DNA of 64,000 nucleotides, taken from assembly GCA_900074885.1 (NCBI GenBank), contig FJUW01000001.1:1-64000 (forward strand), given 5' to 3'. Below, piece by piece: positions 1-11,927 of this stretch (position 1 is the stretch's first letter; each line of letters starts with the position of its first letter). The DNA is from Rhynchosporium graminicola (Eukaryota; Ascomycota; Leotiomycetes; Helotiales; Ploettnerulaceae). A program made the translations under genes and the position numbers. The notes under the pieces were generated by a model. It searched no databases, was not told the DNA's origin, and saw nothing but the letters and a program-made list of their open reading frames with translations.

Positions 1-2710
1 ACTAAACTAGATATTCGCTAGGCGTTCTACCGAATTCGAATAGATCTAGCCTCTGAAGAGTATACGACCTTCCGGACTTATTATAGTATATATAAGTGTA
101 AGGTACTCCCTTTCGGTCTAACTAATAGCCATGCGATATACTAGAAATATATGAATAATATCTTATTCGACTACTTAGACGACTTCTATATAGTATATCT
201 AGACGATATTCTGATCTACTCTAACGATTTACTATAGTATTAATTATACGTATATAAGGTGCTATAATAATTATAAGACGCTAGATTATAAGCTAACCTT
301 AAGAAGTACGAATTCAATATTACTCGCACTAAATACCTTAGATTTATTATCTCTACTTCTAGGATTAAGGTAGACCCTAAGAAAGTTAATATTATATAAT
401 CCTAGAATTACTTAACTATAGTTAAGGGCGTATAATCGTTCTTAGGCTTTTATAACTTCTACTAATAATTTATTAAGAACTACGGAATTATTATAAAACC
501 TCTTATATAACTTACTAAAAATAACGTATTATTTCGGTTCGCTAGGGAGTATAAAGATACCTTTAATCACCTAAAGCACGCTCTTACTTCAGTACTACTC
601 CTCTACTACTATTAGTAATATCTACTTTATATAATCGAAATAGACGCTAGTAATAAAGTAATAGTAAGTATACTATCGTAATAGCACGATAAAGACTAGT
701 TCCTAGTAGCTTACTTCTCTAAGACTATACTACCTACTGAGCTTAATTATATTATTTATAATAAGGAAATACTCGTAATTATACGATCTTTTAGTAACTA
801 GAGATCTGAGCTTATAAGCGTATTATATTAGATCCGCGTTATTACTAATTATAAAGCTCTTAAGTACTTCATAACCTCTAAATAGCTAAATGCACAATAA
901 GCCCGATAGGCTAAGCTACTCGTAGATTATAACTTTATAATTATCTATTAACCTAGGAAGTATAATCTACTTACTAACGCTCTCTCTCGTAGAATAGATA
1001 AATTAGATAACTAGAATAACGCTAAAAGAACTTAGCGTTTATAGTAGCTATTACGCGAAGACTAAATCGATCTAGTACTACTTATAAGTAACCTTTAGAA
1101 TAGCTCCGACTCTATAGATAACTTTAAGCTTATTAACGCCTTAGAAGTTGCTAACCTATCGCTAGTCTTTTCTATAGTATAGTAAGTACTTAACGCTAAT
1201 CGTACTATACTATTACTCTAAGCTTTACGGAAATAAGCTCTCTCTGCTACTCCTAGAAAACTAACTATAGAAAAAGATCTTCTACTCTATAAAGGAAAAC
1301 TAATTATACTTAATATCTTATACTTTCGCACGCTACTTATACGCGAAGTATACGACCGATTAGAGACTACTTATCTAAGTGCAAAGAAGACCTTATAACT
1401 ACTAGTATTATAATACTAGTAGTACGGAATCGCTTTAACTATTAACTAGTACTACTATAACTATTATACTTACTAACGAATTCAAGTGCCGCGTAATAAG
1501 AAACCGGGCCTCTTCTAACCTCTACTTATACTATCACGTCTATAGGAATATATTATAGTCGACTACTATAGCTTTAACCGCGATAAACACGGCTACGATA
1601 ACGTTCTTATATTTATCAACTGTTTTAGTAAATAAGTAATTAGTATTCTATGCCGAAAGACCTCCGATACGCGCGACCTTATAAAGCTTTACTTATATTA
1701 CGTATACTACCATTTCGGAGCTCTATTAATAATTACCTCTAATAGAGAGCCTTAATTCGTTTCCTGTTTTTAGACTATAGTTATTATAATTCTTAGTACT
1801 AAAAGATAGCTTTCTGCAGTAGACTACTTATAAATAGATAGCTAAATAGAGATCTATAACTAATATCTCTAATATAGATTACGACTTTTTATCTCTTATT
1901 ATTAAGACAACTAGTCGGAATTCTTACTTATTATAGACTACGCCTAGATAACTCTCCCTTACGAATCCCTTAGAGGTCTCTTACTTTTTAAAGTCGTTTA
2001 TAGATATATACCCCGTATTAATTAGAATTAGAAAGACTTACCTAACTCTATTATACTTACTAATAAGTTGAATACTTAGTAAGCTCTAGATTACGCTAAT
2101 TACTTGCGCGACGCCTAGATTACTACTTAATCTAGCCTCTAACGTGTATAAGCTAAGATATCCTAATCCTATAATCGCTCACGCTATAAAGTCGACTTTA
2201 CTATAGATAACCTTATCTAGCTAGATATACGCTACTTTACGAGTACTCGACCTAGTAAAAAACTCGACTTCCTAACTAATAGACTCTTCTATATAATTGA
2301 AAAGGTCGGAAGCTCTTATCGCTTAGAGCTCCCTACTAGTATAAAAGTATATAACGTATTCCCTGCTACTAAGCTATAGAAGTATCTAAATAACCCCTTG
2401 CTAAGATAAACCTTACTATTACTACTACCTATTAATATCACTAGTAACGATAAATAGGAGATCGAAAATATACTTACGTGCTATAAGTAGCGTAATAGCC
2501 TCTTATACCGAGTTTCCTAGTTAAATTAAGACGTCGATCTCATATAGTATAACGCTATAGATATTAAATACGCTCCCGCTAAGCTATAATAATTCCACCT
2601 TAATAACTTAACGTAAGCTAGACCTCCTGCTAGACTACCTAATTAGCTAAAAGCTTTCTACGATAGAATTAATAATTACGACTACTTTAATAGTAACAAG
2701 GAGATAGACT
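1..2710 (+). pseudogene. Ty3/gypsy pol remnant: RT, RNase H, integrase, chromodomain-like tail
   Basis: Frame 1 from base 1 reads a Ty3/gypsy reverse transcriptase: TKLDI near the start, LPFGL near 100, and the catalytic YLDD at 196-207 followed by ILIYS. RNase H follows and ends with a tail of the type NALSRR near 975-1000. Zinc-binding and core integrase segments lie at about 1260-2240, with recognisable blocks such as VLIFIN and TSNREPQFVS in the order expected of a DDE integrase. A chromodomain-like segment, EIENIL then LLYRVSQLN, sits near 2460-2520. Many in-frame TAG/TAA codons stand where Gln or Trp are expected, as CA-to-TA changes would produce. The N-terminal part of RT lies outside the window. 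Confidence 0.88.
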
Positions 2711-2748
2711 AACGCTCGAGGGCGAGCTTTTTTCGGAGGGGGGAGTAG

Positions 2749-2983
2749 TATAATAACTAGTTAGGTTTAGAGGTCTCTCCCTATTAGTAGAAACACTTAC
2801 TACTAAGCGAGATTATACGAGTAGAGTTTAAGGGCCCCTTTTTATATATATACTTCTATTCTCTCTCTACTTCTTCACTCCTTAGTTGTAGATTCTTAAG
2901 TAATTCTTACTACTTCATATTTATAGTAATATAAGGTCTTATTACTCAGGTAGTTTTGAGACCTTTCTAGAGTAAGCGTCACA
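2749..2983 (+). repeat. 3' LTR of element A (235 bp)
   Basis: The boundaries come from comparison with the inverted copy at 5941-6174. The left end here is tataataactag; the other copy keeps the unmutated start tgtgacgactgg. The right end here is agcgtcaca; the other copy reads agcgttata. The two LTRs align over their whole length and differ almost only by TG-to-TA or CA-to-TA changes, so each preserves bases lost in the other. The LTR follows a G-rich purine tract at its 5' side, as expected for plus-strand priming. Confidence 0.9.
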
Positions 2984-5940
2984 GGATCTGTAGTTCTAAA
3001 TCTAATTCGCTTAAGCTAATAGTAAATTGCTAAGCGGTTTTGCGACGTTCCGTAAGGTCGATAGTTAAAGATACGATAGTAGTATTACGTTACTGAACTG
3101 CGATTCGGTTATTAAGAAGCTTATCTATCTCGTGAAAAGTAGTAGAGAAGATCTTATTATTAGAAGACTTCTAGTGTTTATATAAGAAATAGAAAGCTAG
3201 GCCGCTAATCGTGTAAATCTCTAGCGTAAGAAGCTCTAGAAGAGGTCTGAGTACACGAGGTGATCTTTATCGCTTTCGAAATATTATAGTAGCTATTTTT
3301 ATACTTTAAGTAGCTTCTATTAAGTCGTAAGATAGTATTCCGAGTAACTATTAGTCTATAGTATGAATTACACGGGCGTAGTCTTATGCGTAAGTCTTTA
3401 ACGTAGAGACTTCTAATTTAAGTTAAAGTAGAGATTCACGCGGGATATAAGCGATAACATTACTGAATCGTACGCACTTCGGCCGTATATTAGTAGCTTC
3501 TCTAGAGTATAAAGACTTCTCTTTACTACTCTATTCTTATTCTTTAGGTAATAAACACTTAGGCTCGTCATGTCTATAATAAGTAGTATAAACGCCGGAG
3601 AAATAGTCCTAACTAATTAGTAGTAGTAATAGAGAGTTAGTTACTTATAGAATACTCTCTAGGGGAGAGTTTTAGATATTTTTATAGCTATAAGTCTCCT
3701 TAGAAATACGCTTCTGAGCTAGTAATAGTCGTTTAATAACTAAGATAGAGTTAATAATAGCTCGAATATTAATAAGAGAGTTAGCTACGCTTCGCTATTC
3801 CTCGTACGCTTCTTAGAACTAATTAAGGCGTTCGTTTCGTTTATTAGCGTCATATTAGTAGCGCTAGTAAGTATAGTATTTACGTAAGTCCTTAATCTCG
3901 ATCGGAGAGCTATAAACGTTACTAGGAGGAGTATATAGTAGCTAAATAATCTATTGTTTAGAGGTATCTAAGAGTACTTAATATTCCGAAAGCTAGGTCC
4001 TTCCGAGTATAATACTATAGTTTCCGAGAGTAGTAATAAGAAAGGAGGTAAATACCTAAACGTAACGATCTACTATTAAATTAAGTATCGTATAGTAACT
4101 AATAGTACTACTATTAACGCTATTAAAGCCTTTAATAGGAATTACGTTTAGTAGAGAGTGAATTAAAAGTTTTAAGAAGAAGGAAAGGGATTTAAGAAAA
4201 GAATAATTAATAAAATAGTATCTATTAGCTCCAGAATCGAGGAGTGCGAGTAGCTTATACGAGAGTCTATTCTTAGTAAGAGTAGTATATATAGTAAACA
4301 ATTAACTACTAAGAAGCTTCATAAGGTTAAGATATTATATATCTTATATACTACCTAGGAAGGAGTCTTTCCTTAAGCGTAGTCTTTTACTAGCGGTTTA
4401 ATATACTTCTAGGTATTGTTGTACGTTTCTTCTGGCTTACTATTAATATTATTATTAGTATTAATTATGTTAATTTAATACGGAGTATTAGGTCGAGCTG
4501 ACGATAAGCGTAAGTATAAGGTAGGCGTAAAGTAATAAGGAGTATTCGCTAGCGATTATATATAAGGCGTATCGTTTCGTACAGAGTATAATACTTATTT
4601 ACTAGTTATACTAGTATTCTCGGGCATAGGAAGACTAATTTACGAATAAGAAGAGGAGTTAGTACTACAGCGCTAGGAGGAGATATTTATAAGGCGTTCC
4701 CGAGTCGCGCTAGCCTTAGCTGAAGACTCGGAATAGTAAGTCTTTTCAATAAATTAACCTTAGTCTTTAGCTTATATAGCCTTAACGTATTCTTCTAGTA
4801 TCCTTAACGTTCAGTACTATTAGAAGAGCTATTTCTATAGCTATATAAGTAGCTTCTCTTATAAGTCTATTTTCAGAGTCGATTAATTATTTACTCTAGC
4901 TTTACGAGCTAGCGTACGAAACTCGTAGTAGAACGTCTAGAAAGTCTACTTATAATCTATCTTTAACGAAGAGTAGCTAGCTCTTATAGTTTATTAGTCG
5001 TATAGATTAGATAAGAAGGAGACGAGTTAAGTAATTATATCGAGTAAATTGATTATACTACCTTCTTTATTATATTCTAGTTCTAAGAATAAGAGTTCTA
5101 GGTAAGTTCTAGCTATTCCTTCCGTTTAGTTAAGTAACTAATCTTTATAGTAATCTTCGTCGATAAAGTAGCTAGAGTAGCGCCGGAGGGCGTTACGTAT
5201 CTATACTTCCTAGAGTTTTAGAGAGTAATCGATTCCATTAGAGAGCTTATTTAGAAAGTTCAGTATCTTCTCTATACGCGTAGCGTATAATATTAACAAT
5301 ATTCCTCCGGTAGATTATTCTCAACAACGATTATTAGGTATAAGAGTAGTATTATCTTCTTTAATTAATAGTAGTAGTATTATACGCGATTAAATATTAT
5401 TAAACGATATAGACTTAGTAGAGCGCTAAGTAGTCAATTAGCGTAGTTCTAGGAACTCGTCCCGTAACTAGTATAGTTCTATAAATAAGTCGGCGTTTAA
5501 TTATCTATCCTCCGCGAGCTTCCTTTCTGCCTCTTATAGCTAGTAAGCGCGGTCTTCCTATGAGTTACTTATAGTTACTATTAATATAAGAGTATTATCA
5601 GGGAGGTTTAGCAACTTAGTAAGTTCGTTAATTATAGTAGGAGTTAAGGAGCTTAACTCGGATAAGGCGTTATCACAAGTACTCTCTACTATAGAGAGAG
5701 GTAAGTTATAGCGAGTATTACAAGTTACTAAAGAATAGGAAGTAGAGGGAGTCAGAGAACCGGTAGTCGATTTATCAGACTTAGGTTACTTCGGTTTAGG
5801 TACTATTCTTTAAGTTTATACTTAGTATAAGCTTTCTCTATATAGCGTAGTCTCCTGCGTTTAGTAGCTCTAGGTATAGAGGTATAATATAAGTAGATAT
5901 TTACTATCTTCCTAGATATAAGTAAAAGAGTTATAGATAA
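2984..5940 (-). mobile_element. Ty3/gypsy element B internal region: gag, protease and linker (RIP-degraded, truncated)
   Basis: Read on the minus strand, this runs from the 5' LTR at 6174-5941 through a gag-sized region (about 5900-4400) to a retropepsin at 4301-4056. It then continues through the protease-RT linker, which carries a segment ending FSTTFHEIDKLLNNR near 3120, and stops at 2984 where element A's LTR begins. No RT block of B is seen, so B is interrupted before RT. The sequence has the same CA/TG depletion as element A. The gag assignment rests on position and length, not on a motif I could read. Confidence 0.75.
4056..4301 (-). pseudogene. Retropepsin (aspartic protease) fragment of element B
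   Basis: This open stretch on the minus strand contains ALLDSGANRYYFIN, the D-S-G-A active-site block of retroviral-type aspartic proteases, followed by VIPIKGFNS, the spacing typical of fungal gypsy polyproteins. It is an 81-codon island left open by chance between RIP-created stops. It fixes the orientation of element B and shows that B is inverted relative to A. Confidence 0.75.
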
Positions 5941-6174
5941 TATAACGCTTACTCTAGAAAGGTCTTAAAACTACCTAAGTAATAAGACCTTATATTACTA
6001 TGAATATAAAGTAGTAAGAATCACTTAAGAATCTATAACTAAGGAGTAAAGAAGTAGAGAGAGAATAGAAGTATATACAGAAAAGGGGCTCCTAAACTCT
6101 ACTCGTGTAATCTCGCTTAGCAGTAAGTGTTTCCACTAATAGGGAGAGACCTCCAAACCTGACCAGTCGTCACA
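5941..6174 (-). repeat. 5' LTR of element B (234 bp), inverted relative to LTR A
   Basis: This is the reverse complement of the LTR at 2749-2983. On the minus strand it starts tgtgacgactggtcagg at 6174 and ends agcgttata at 5941. It keeps TG/CA in its 5' part where LTR A is mutated, and is mutated near its 3' end where LTR A is not. Confidence 0.9.
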
Positions 6175-6714
6175 GTAAAGGCACTATAGGAGTTAGCGTT
6201 ATAGATCTATAAAACCCTTATACTATACTTAAGGACTATCTCTAAAACTAAGATAGGAAACTTACTTATATTAAGAGAAGAGTTAATTAGGTCGATTAAT
6301 ATATAAGATTATAATAGACTATTATAGTAGTTAGTAATAATACTTACTATAAGAGCTATATTATAGTCTAGGGAGAGTAAACTTATAAGTTAAAGTAGTT
6401 ATCGCGGTTAAAAAGGAAAGGCTCTAATATTAATAAACCCCTTCCTTTATATACCTTACGCCCTACTTAAACTCGACTCCTACTATAAACAGATAAAGCA
6501 AATACTACTTACCGCCCGATTTGGAAGCTATAACTAATATAGTACTATTATAGCGATATAACTAGTGAGAACCTAATAAAGAATTTACTACTACTAAAGA
6601 GCAGCTAGCGCTTATTACGCGAATATCGACGAAAACAGTTATAATAAAGACTAATTCTAGTATAAACTATAACCTTCTGAGCTTAGGGTTAAGCTCTTCT
6701 TAGGGGGGGGGTAA
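6175..6714 (+). mobile_element. 3' internal end of a third LTR element (C), family not identified
   Basis: This AT-rich, CA/TG-poor sequence lies between LTR B and a third LTR. It ends with a polypurine tract, tagggggggggt, at about 6701-6712 immediately before that LTR, so it is the 3' end of a plus-strand element. No domain could be recognised in any frame. Element B apparently inserted into this element, because B's outer LTR boundary is followed directly by this sequence. Confidence 0.55.
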
Positions 6715-6982
6715 TATAACGATAGCTTACCTGAATATTATATAAGAAGAAGGATAGATACTAGGGCCTAAGTTCATAGGTATCCCGGCAGAACTAGTAT
6801 CCGACTCGGTATAGTATCGGGCTAATACCGGTATATATATATAAGGTGCCTTATACTCTATCTCTCTTCTTCTTCCTTCCTTATCTTTTTGTTTCCTTCG
6901 TAGTAGACTACATAAGATCGCTCTTAGCCTCCCTACTCGTTTATTCTTACTTGTATACCGCCTTGAGTCTTGTGTCGTTACA
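6715..6982 (+). repeat. LTR of element C (268 bp)
   Basis: The right end reads tgtgtcgttaca. The left end reads tataacgatagc, which is TGTAACGA after one TG-to-TA change, so the ends form the inverted TGTAACGA...TCGTTACA expected of LTR termini. A run of G residues directly precedes it. It shares no obvious sequence with LTRs A and B. It could be a solo LTR or the 3' LTR of element C. Confidence 0.6.
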
Positions 6983-7129
6983 AGAGGGGTGTGTTGCGAG
7001 GATATAGGTCTTGGCATGGATCAGGTGACTGTAGTCACGTGCATAGTCCGTGCGGATATTCCTAGATAATATCTTCTGTCGACTCTCTATAGTAATTAGA
7101 ACTGCAATACAACTAATAATATTCACACG

Positions 7130-7640
7130 ATTACTACCTCTATGCTTTACTCTGAAGATCAACGTAACCTTGCGATAGACTTTTACTCTTAAATTAGCTA
7201 TATCTACGTACTTATAGATAAGTATAATAAAGTAAATATTATTCACTAGTCTTCGGTCTGCTATAAGAGAGTTACTAGATCTATACTAGCCTCTGAACTA
7301 TACGCTATATTAGAAGGTTTTAATATAGCTAGTACTATTAAGACTACTATTAAGCAGATTATAGAGATCACAGTACTACCTTTGATTATAGTTACTAATT
7401 CTAAATCTTTATATAATTACGTAGTACGACTTAATACTATAAGAGAGAAGAGATTGATAATCGACCTTATATATCTACGTTAGGCGTACGAAAGAAAGGA
7501 GATATCAGAGGTGATTTAAGTAGCAGGGCCAGATAACCCTGCGGATACGATAACTAAGACGAATTACAACAGAGCTTTAAAGGAGCTATTATATACGAAT
7601 CTATTAGTTATTAAGCCTATAGAATAGGTAGATAGAGGGA
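7130..7640 (+). pseudogene. Ty1/copia RNase H remnant
   Basis: Plus-strand translation gives the C-terminal RNase H block of fungal copia elements: NIIHxSSV, then RVTRSILASELYAI, then TNSKSLY, then a tail with PADTITKTN. The order and spacing match the copia family (secondary-structure blocks around the D/E/D catalytic residues). Stops stand where Trp or Gln are expected, consistent with RIP. The rest of pol is missing, and the start of the fragment abuts other repeat sequence. Confidence 0.75.
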
Positions 7641-8030
7641 ATTTGGATAACTTGAAGCCGGAAGAGAGCCTATAAGGCGTTTAGTTCAGTCATCTTTTAA
7701 GCAGAATCTTTGGACCCGGGACCCGATCACGTGGAACCCTATATACTACATAATACTTCTGCACGAATAGTACTACGGTACTACTCTTACTAGAAGGCAA
7801 AAAGCGTTGCTTTCATACGGAGAAGTAGATAGTTTGGAGCTACTTTAAAGTACTCTTAGTATTAGTCTATAGTTATTAGTCCATAGTCACGTGTTAGTCG
7901 AGTATCTGCGCCGGGGTTTAGCCGGCCGGATATATCTCCCTTACGGAGTCTCGACTACCTAGGAAAACCAGCCACGATACAATAGATAATACTACTACTA
8001 TTATCACTGTACTTTGGCTCACGCAGACTA
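7641..8030. other. Right edge of the RIP island
   Basis: CA and TG dinucleotides become common again between about 7690 and 7950, marking the boundary of RIP-affected sequence. Three CACGTG-like words (near 7035, 7729 and 7892) may belong to LTR debris, but I could not place LTR ends here. Confidence 0.4.
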
Positions 8031-10334
8031 CTTGATTGTACGTACTACGACAGAGTGATACCAACACTATTGTTTCCATACAGAAAGGAATTTCATCTAC
8101 TAGGTATCTGAGTAGTTTCAATTTTTCACAAGACATCTGCAGAGTTCTCTGGGCGCTGATGAGATTTTCATTTCGATTGATTGTATCGAAAGACAATCAA
8201 GCATGCAAGTCATCAACATGTATACAAAAGACGAGACTTCTTACTCTCTTCCTAACCACGTCATGCTTGCTAGCTTCTGATACTTGCTAGGCTGATCATC
8301 ATTATCATTATATGTGTGTCACTCCGGGTTCGAAACTCATGATGCAAACTTCTTAGTATCATTTCAGCGTCTGTCAAAGAAATGATTCTGCCAAAACCTG
8401 CCTTACTGCGAATGCAAGATTTGATGGGAGCCGTGCTTTTCATCCAACTCGTCTGGGATGTCTAAGTGACTTTAGGGTCACTTCAACCACTTCCAAGCAT
8501 ACGACAGCACGTAGTCCCCCGTTCGATCGTAAATATACCCAAGACGGCACCGCGTGAAGATTATTGGAAGTACAGCTTGTCCGAACCCAAGGCCGTAAAA
8601 CCCCTTTTCGGGATATCGCCCGAGTACTCCCCCGAATCTCCATGTAACGGTTGGATGACTTTGGCCAAGTGATATTTTAGATGCAAAGATTTGGTACTAC
8701 AAACCTTCCGAATCACTTCGTCAGTGACGAATTCATCGAGCCTTACATCCGTCCGAGATATAACTTCAAATACTGCCAAGCCTTATTCACCGCACCAAAG
8801 CCCCGTTTAGAACTCCTGTAAATGATCAAGATTTAGATATATTTCATCTGATATTCAGACCGAAATCCCCTCCTACACAACGAGCCGCAGAGTACGACTA
8901 AGAGCTGTTGTCAGAGCCTACATATCTGCTAGTGATTTCTATAACCACATGTCTCAATCTGCGTAAGACAGTATATGGCTGGCAGACTGCTGTCGCAGTC
9001 TACACGCAGACAAAGATCCTGCAAAATCACACTTGGGTTATCCGCCGTTTTTGGAGTAGAGATGAATCGGACTAGGGGCTTTATAGGATAACGCACTACC
9101 TCACATGGAGCGACACATGCAGGGCTGTGAATGAGAGAGAGATGTGAGTATCGCGCAAATCAATTGTTCTGATATTGAAATTCTACGCTACTACTCCCAA
9201 TTAAATAATCTTGTTGGTAAGTGAAGTGAGTAGTCGTCTTTAGAAATAAGAAGTGTGACAGAAGTTGACCTGAAGAGCTTGACATGTTGAAGTTTGTGAT
9301 TGATAGAGGAAGAAGATAAAGTGCAGCAAGTCAATATCTAAGATAAATTTCATTTGATGTTCTACAGAAAAGCCAAGCTGATTGGACACGATTGTCGTTA
9401 TAGATGTGACTGCTTGTCAGTAGAGTTTTTACTACTCCTCTACGGTATAAAGCAATAAGACTATGACTAAATTCTATTTATTCAATAGGTTTTACTACCT
9501 GTAGCAGGTGCCTTTTTTGTAACTCACCTAACCCGACGTAACCAATGCTAGTCATAGATATCAATATCTCATTATTGAGCTATCTAAAGATACAGTAAGA
9601 AACTACTTAGTACACTTTCCATGTAATGCGTGCAGTCAGAAAGGAGGTCGGTCACGACTAGCAGTTTCTCTCTGCCAAATCGCTTTAGTTTCATTGACAT
9701 CGACTACACCTGCAGGTAGACGTGAGCCAAGGCACCAATCATATAGACTTTCCAGAAAATTGTCGTTTGAGACAAGTGTCTATAGCACAACATCCCGCGG
9801 TCCATCTTCCCAGCTGCTAGGCAGGTATTTATTTACTTCCCGGCCTACTACGCTATGCGTAAGCGAGTTCGAAGCGTGTGAATCACCAACAATGATTGAT
9901 GATCATAGGAACTGCAGCTTTCATCTCAGCCAGGGGGCGATGCGCAAATCCAAGCGGATACACGCAATTTGAAAACCGTAAGCTCTAATTCTTAGATCGA
10001 TGGCAAGCAAGAGGCGGGATGATCAAGCATGCCTTGCCCATGACAATTCCTCACGAATAGGGCCGGCCCTCTTAGCAAAAGCACGACATGAACATTAGCT
10101 GGGCCTTTTTAACACAACTTCGCTACACCGGCACCCCGATATTCTATCCAAGTCAAAACCATCCTTCCCCCTAGCTCACCAACGTATCTACCTCACCTAC
10201 CCCATCACCCAACCCCCGCCCCATCCTATTCTCACCCAACAACGACACCTCAATCCTACATCCTCCTGTCACCGTATCTCAACCCTACCTATGTATTAAC
10301 CACCTTCCTAAACCCAAATAGCTGCACCCCTACC
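8031..10334. other. Non-coding stretch, no gene seen
   Basis: Only short open frames without recognisable domains, good start context or plausible introns are present. Base composition is close to the rest of the non-island window. I see no repeat structure and no tRNA in it. Confidence 0.5.
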
Positions 10335-10453
10335 ACATGCGACCACAGACTGAAGAGAATCGGGCATCCCGTCCGCTCTGCCATACGCAAGCTTCAGATC
10401 GGTGGATTAGTAGTTGGGTGGGTGACCACCAGCGAATACCCACTGTTGCATGT
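10335..10453 (+). rRNA. rrn5: 5S ribosomal RNA gene (dispersed copy)
   Basis: About 119 nt match fungal 5S rRNA. The helix III/loop region gggcatcccgtccgctctgcc and the internal promoter block ggattagtagttgggtgggt, followed by gaccaccagcgaat, are essentially intact. The ends acatgc and gcatgt pair. The gene is followed eight bases later by runs of T interrupted by single A residues (10462-10497), a good RNA polymerase III terminator. Differences from the usual fungal consensus fall at several positions (for example tgaagagaatc in the 5' third and cgcaagcttc after the gccata block). It may therefore be a variant or slightly decayed copy. Single dispersed 5S genes are normal in filamentous ascomycetes. 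Confidence 0.87.
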
Positions 10454-10460
10454 GTCTCTT

Positions 10461-10498
10461 ATTTTTTTTTATTTTTTTTTTCAATTTTTTTTTTCCCT
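10461..10498 (+). terminator. Poly-T RNA polymerase III terminator of the 5S gene
   Basis: Runs of eight to nine T residues separated by single A or CAA, directly downstream of the 5S gene. Confidence 0.7.
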
Positions 10499-11927
10499 TC
10501 GCTTCTGAGGATCTCTCGGCGCTCGGATGGATCGTTCAAGTGCGGCGAAAGTGGGTGGTTTTTTTATATCACGTAACTACGGAACTATGAGTCTGCAGAT
10601 ATCGTCCATCCTTTCATCAACTGGGAGTGATGAGGTTTCGAGGACCTTAGGAAGAAGCCTGCCTAGAAATATCATTCATCAGTCTAAGCTATATCTTCTA
10701 CAACCGAGCTCGCGAGTACAGAGATGGTGATGGCGATAATGATAGAAGATAGTGGATGCGGGGGAAGGGAGGGGGNGGGGAGGGGGGGGGGTTGAAAAAC
10801 TGCGACCATTTCGAGGAGATAGATTTCTTATATGCGAAGGAATGAGTGAGTATGTGTGTATGTGATGGAGAGACAGAGACAGAGACAGAGTCAACGTAGA
10901 TTTCATCCACGAATGAATTTATAGTCCCGAGCCGAGCATGATACCTGCTGTCTCTATATAGCTTACTACGTCTTACAAGCATCACATGTCACCACTAAAT
11001 TCATTCAGTGAAAGCTAGTAAAGCCAAGCACATACGCAGGAGATGATGTATATATGGCACGTGTTCGATTCCCGTTGCATTGCTCTTACATCTCTCATAT
11101 CTCTCGCGACTTGTCCTTTCCCCATACCATACCAACCATCTAGTATATATATATCTTGAGCCTTCTCCCCACCTCTCCACTACCACTTTTCACGCAAGTA
11201 AGCAAGCAAATCTCAATACCCAATAAGCAGCACACAAATCAAATTCCAAAAGCACCGCAAAACGCCAGGCCAAGCAACTTCAAGTCGAGGTCTTCTCCTG
11301 AAAGTCACCACCCATGTACCTCACCCCAAGCGCCATGTGCCCTCCGATCCAGTCCAGTCCATGGACAATCATGCGTGTACGTGTGCACCTGTAAAATATA
11401 ATCACCCTATGATGTTATGTACAGAATGTGAGTGAGAAAGGAAAGAGCAACTATGTTCAGCCAACACGTGCTGGCGAGGAAAAGAGGAGTCACCTTCTCA
11501 AAGGGCGGAGACGTCGGAGTGCGCGAGTTGCCATACGAAGAAGAAGAATATGACCTGAAGATTGGAACGTTGGCTTGAATTTGTAACGACAAGAAGCTAG
11601 CATCGCCATTCAAAGTAGAGTCGCTGCTTATTGTACACGTTCATCGGTCGTTGCAAAGTGGTTCCTGAATATTCTGTCTTCCTTCATTGTGGGACGGCAT
11701 GAGATGGCAGACCTGTAACGCCGGTGGTGTGCAGTACTGTTGACCACGTTACGACTGGCACAAAGACGTTCGTACGAAGACCGCATGTTAGATGAACCAG
11801 AACTCCACAGAATCCATTGCAACACAAGCAATAACCTGAACTCCTCATTATGACGTCCCTTTTGTGCACCAATGGATTTTTTTGACCCTCGTAATCGTAT
11901 CCCGTATCGTACATCAGGACCGTGGGA
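10499..11927. other. Spacer with G-rich tract and one undetermined base
   Basis: No gene is recognised. It contains a G-rich tract at about 10760-10791 with an N at 10776, a GAGACA-type repeat near 10870, and a TATA-rich segment at 11142-11153. Part of the right end is probably the 3' untranslated region of the bZIP gene. Confidence 0.5.

Larger units (their letters stand above)
1..2983 (+). mobile_element. Ty3/gypsy LTR retrotransposon A, 3' half (RIP-degraded)
   Basis: The element is cut by the left window edge. Seen in order are pol (reverse transcriptase, RNase H, integrase, a chromodomain-like tail), a purine-rich tract at about 2735-2747 and a 3' LTR at 2749-2983. The whole stretch is nearly free of CA and TG dinucleotides while CG is kept; the first 60 bases contain no CA at all. 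This is the signature of RIP in filamentous ascomycetes. The element cannot be active in this state. Its right end joins directly to the inverted element B at 2984, so A probably inserted into B. Confidence 0.9.

Noticed and set aside
6727..7246. Two minus-strand open frames of 96 and 99 codons at the left island
   Set aside because: They lie across LTR C and the copia remnant and have no domain; chance frames in RIP-altered sequence.
11030..11090. tRNA-like B box (gttcgattcc)
   Set aside because: No T-stem pairing and no acceptor stem or A box at the right distance.
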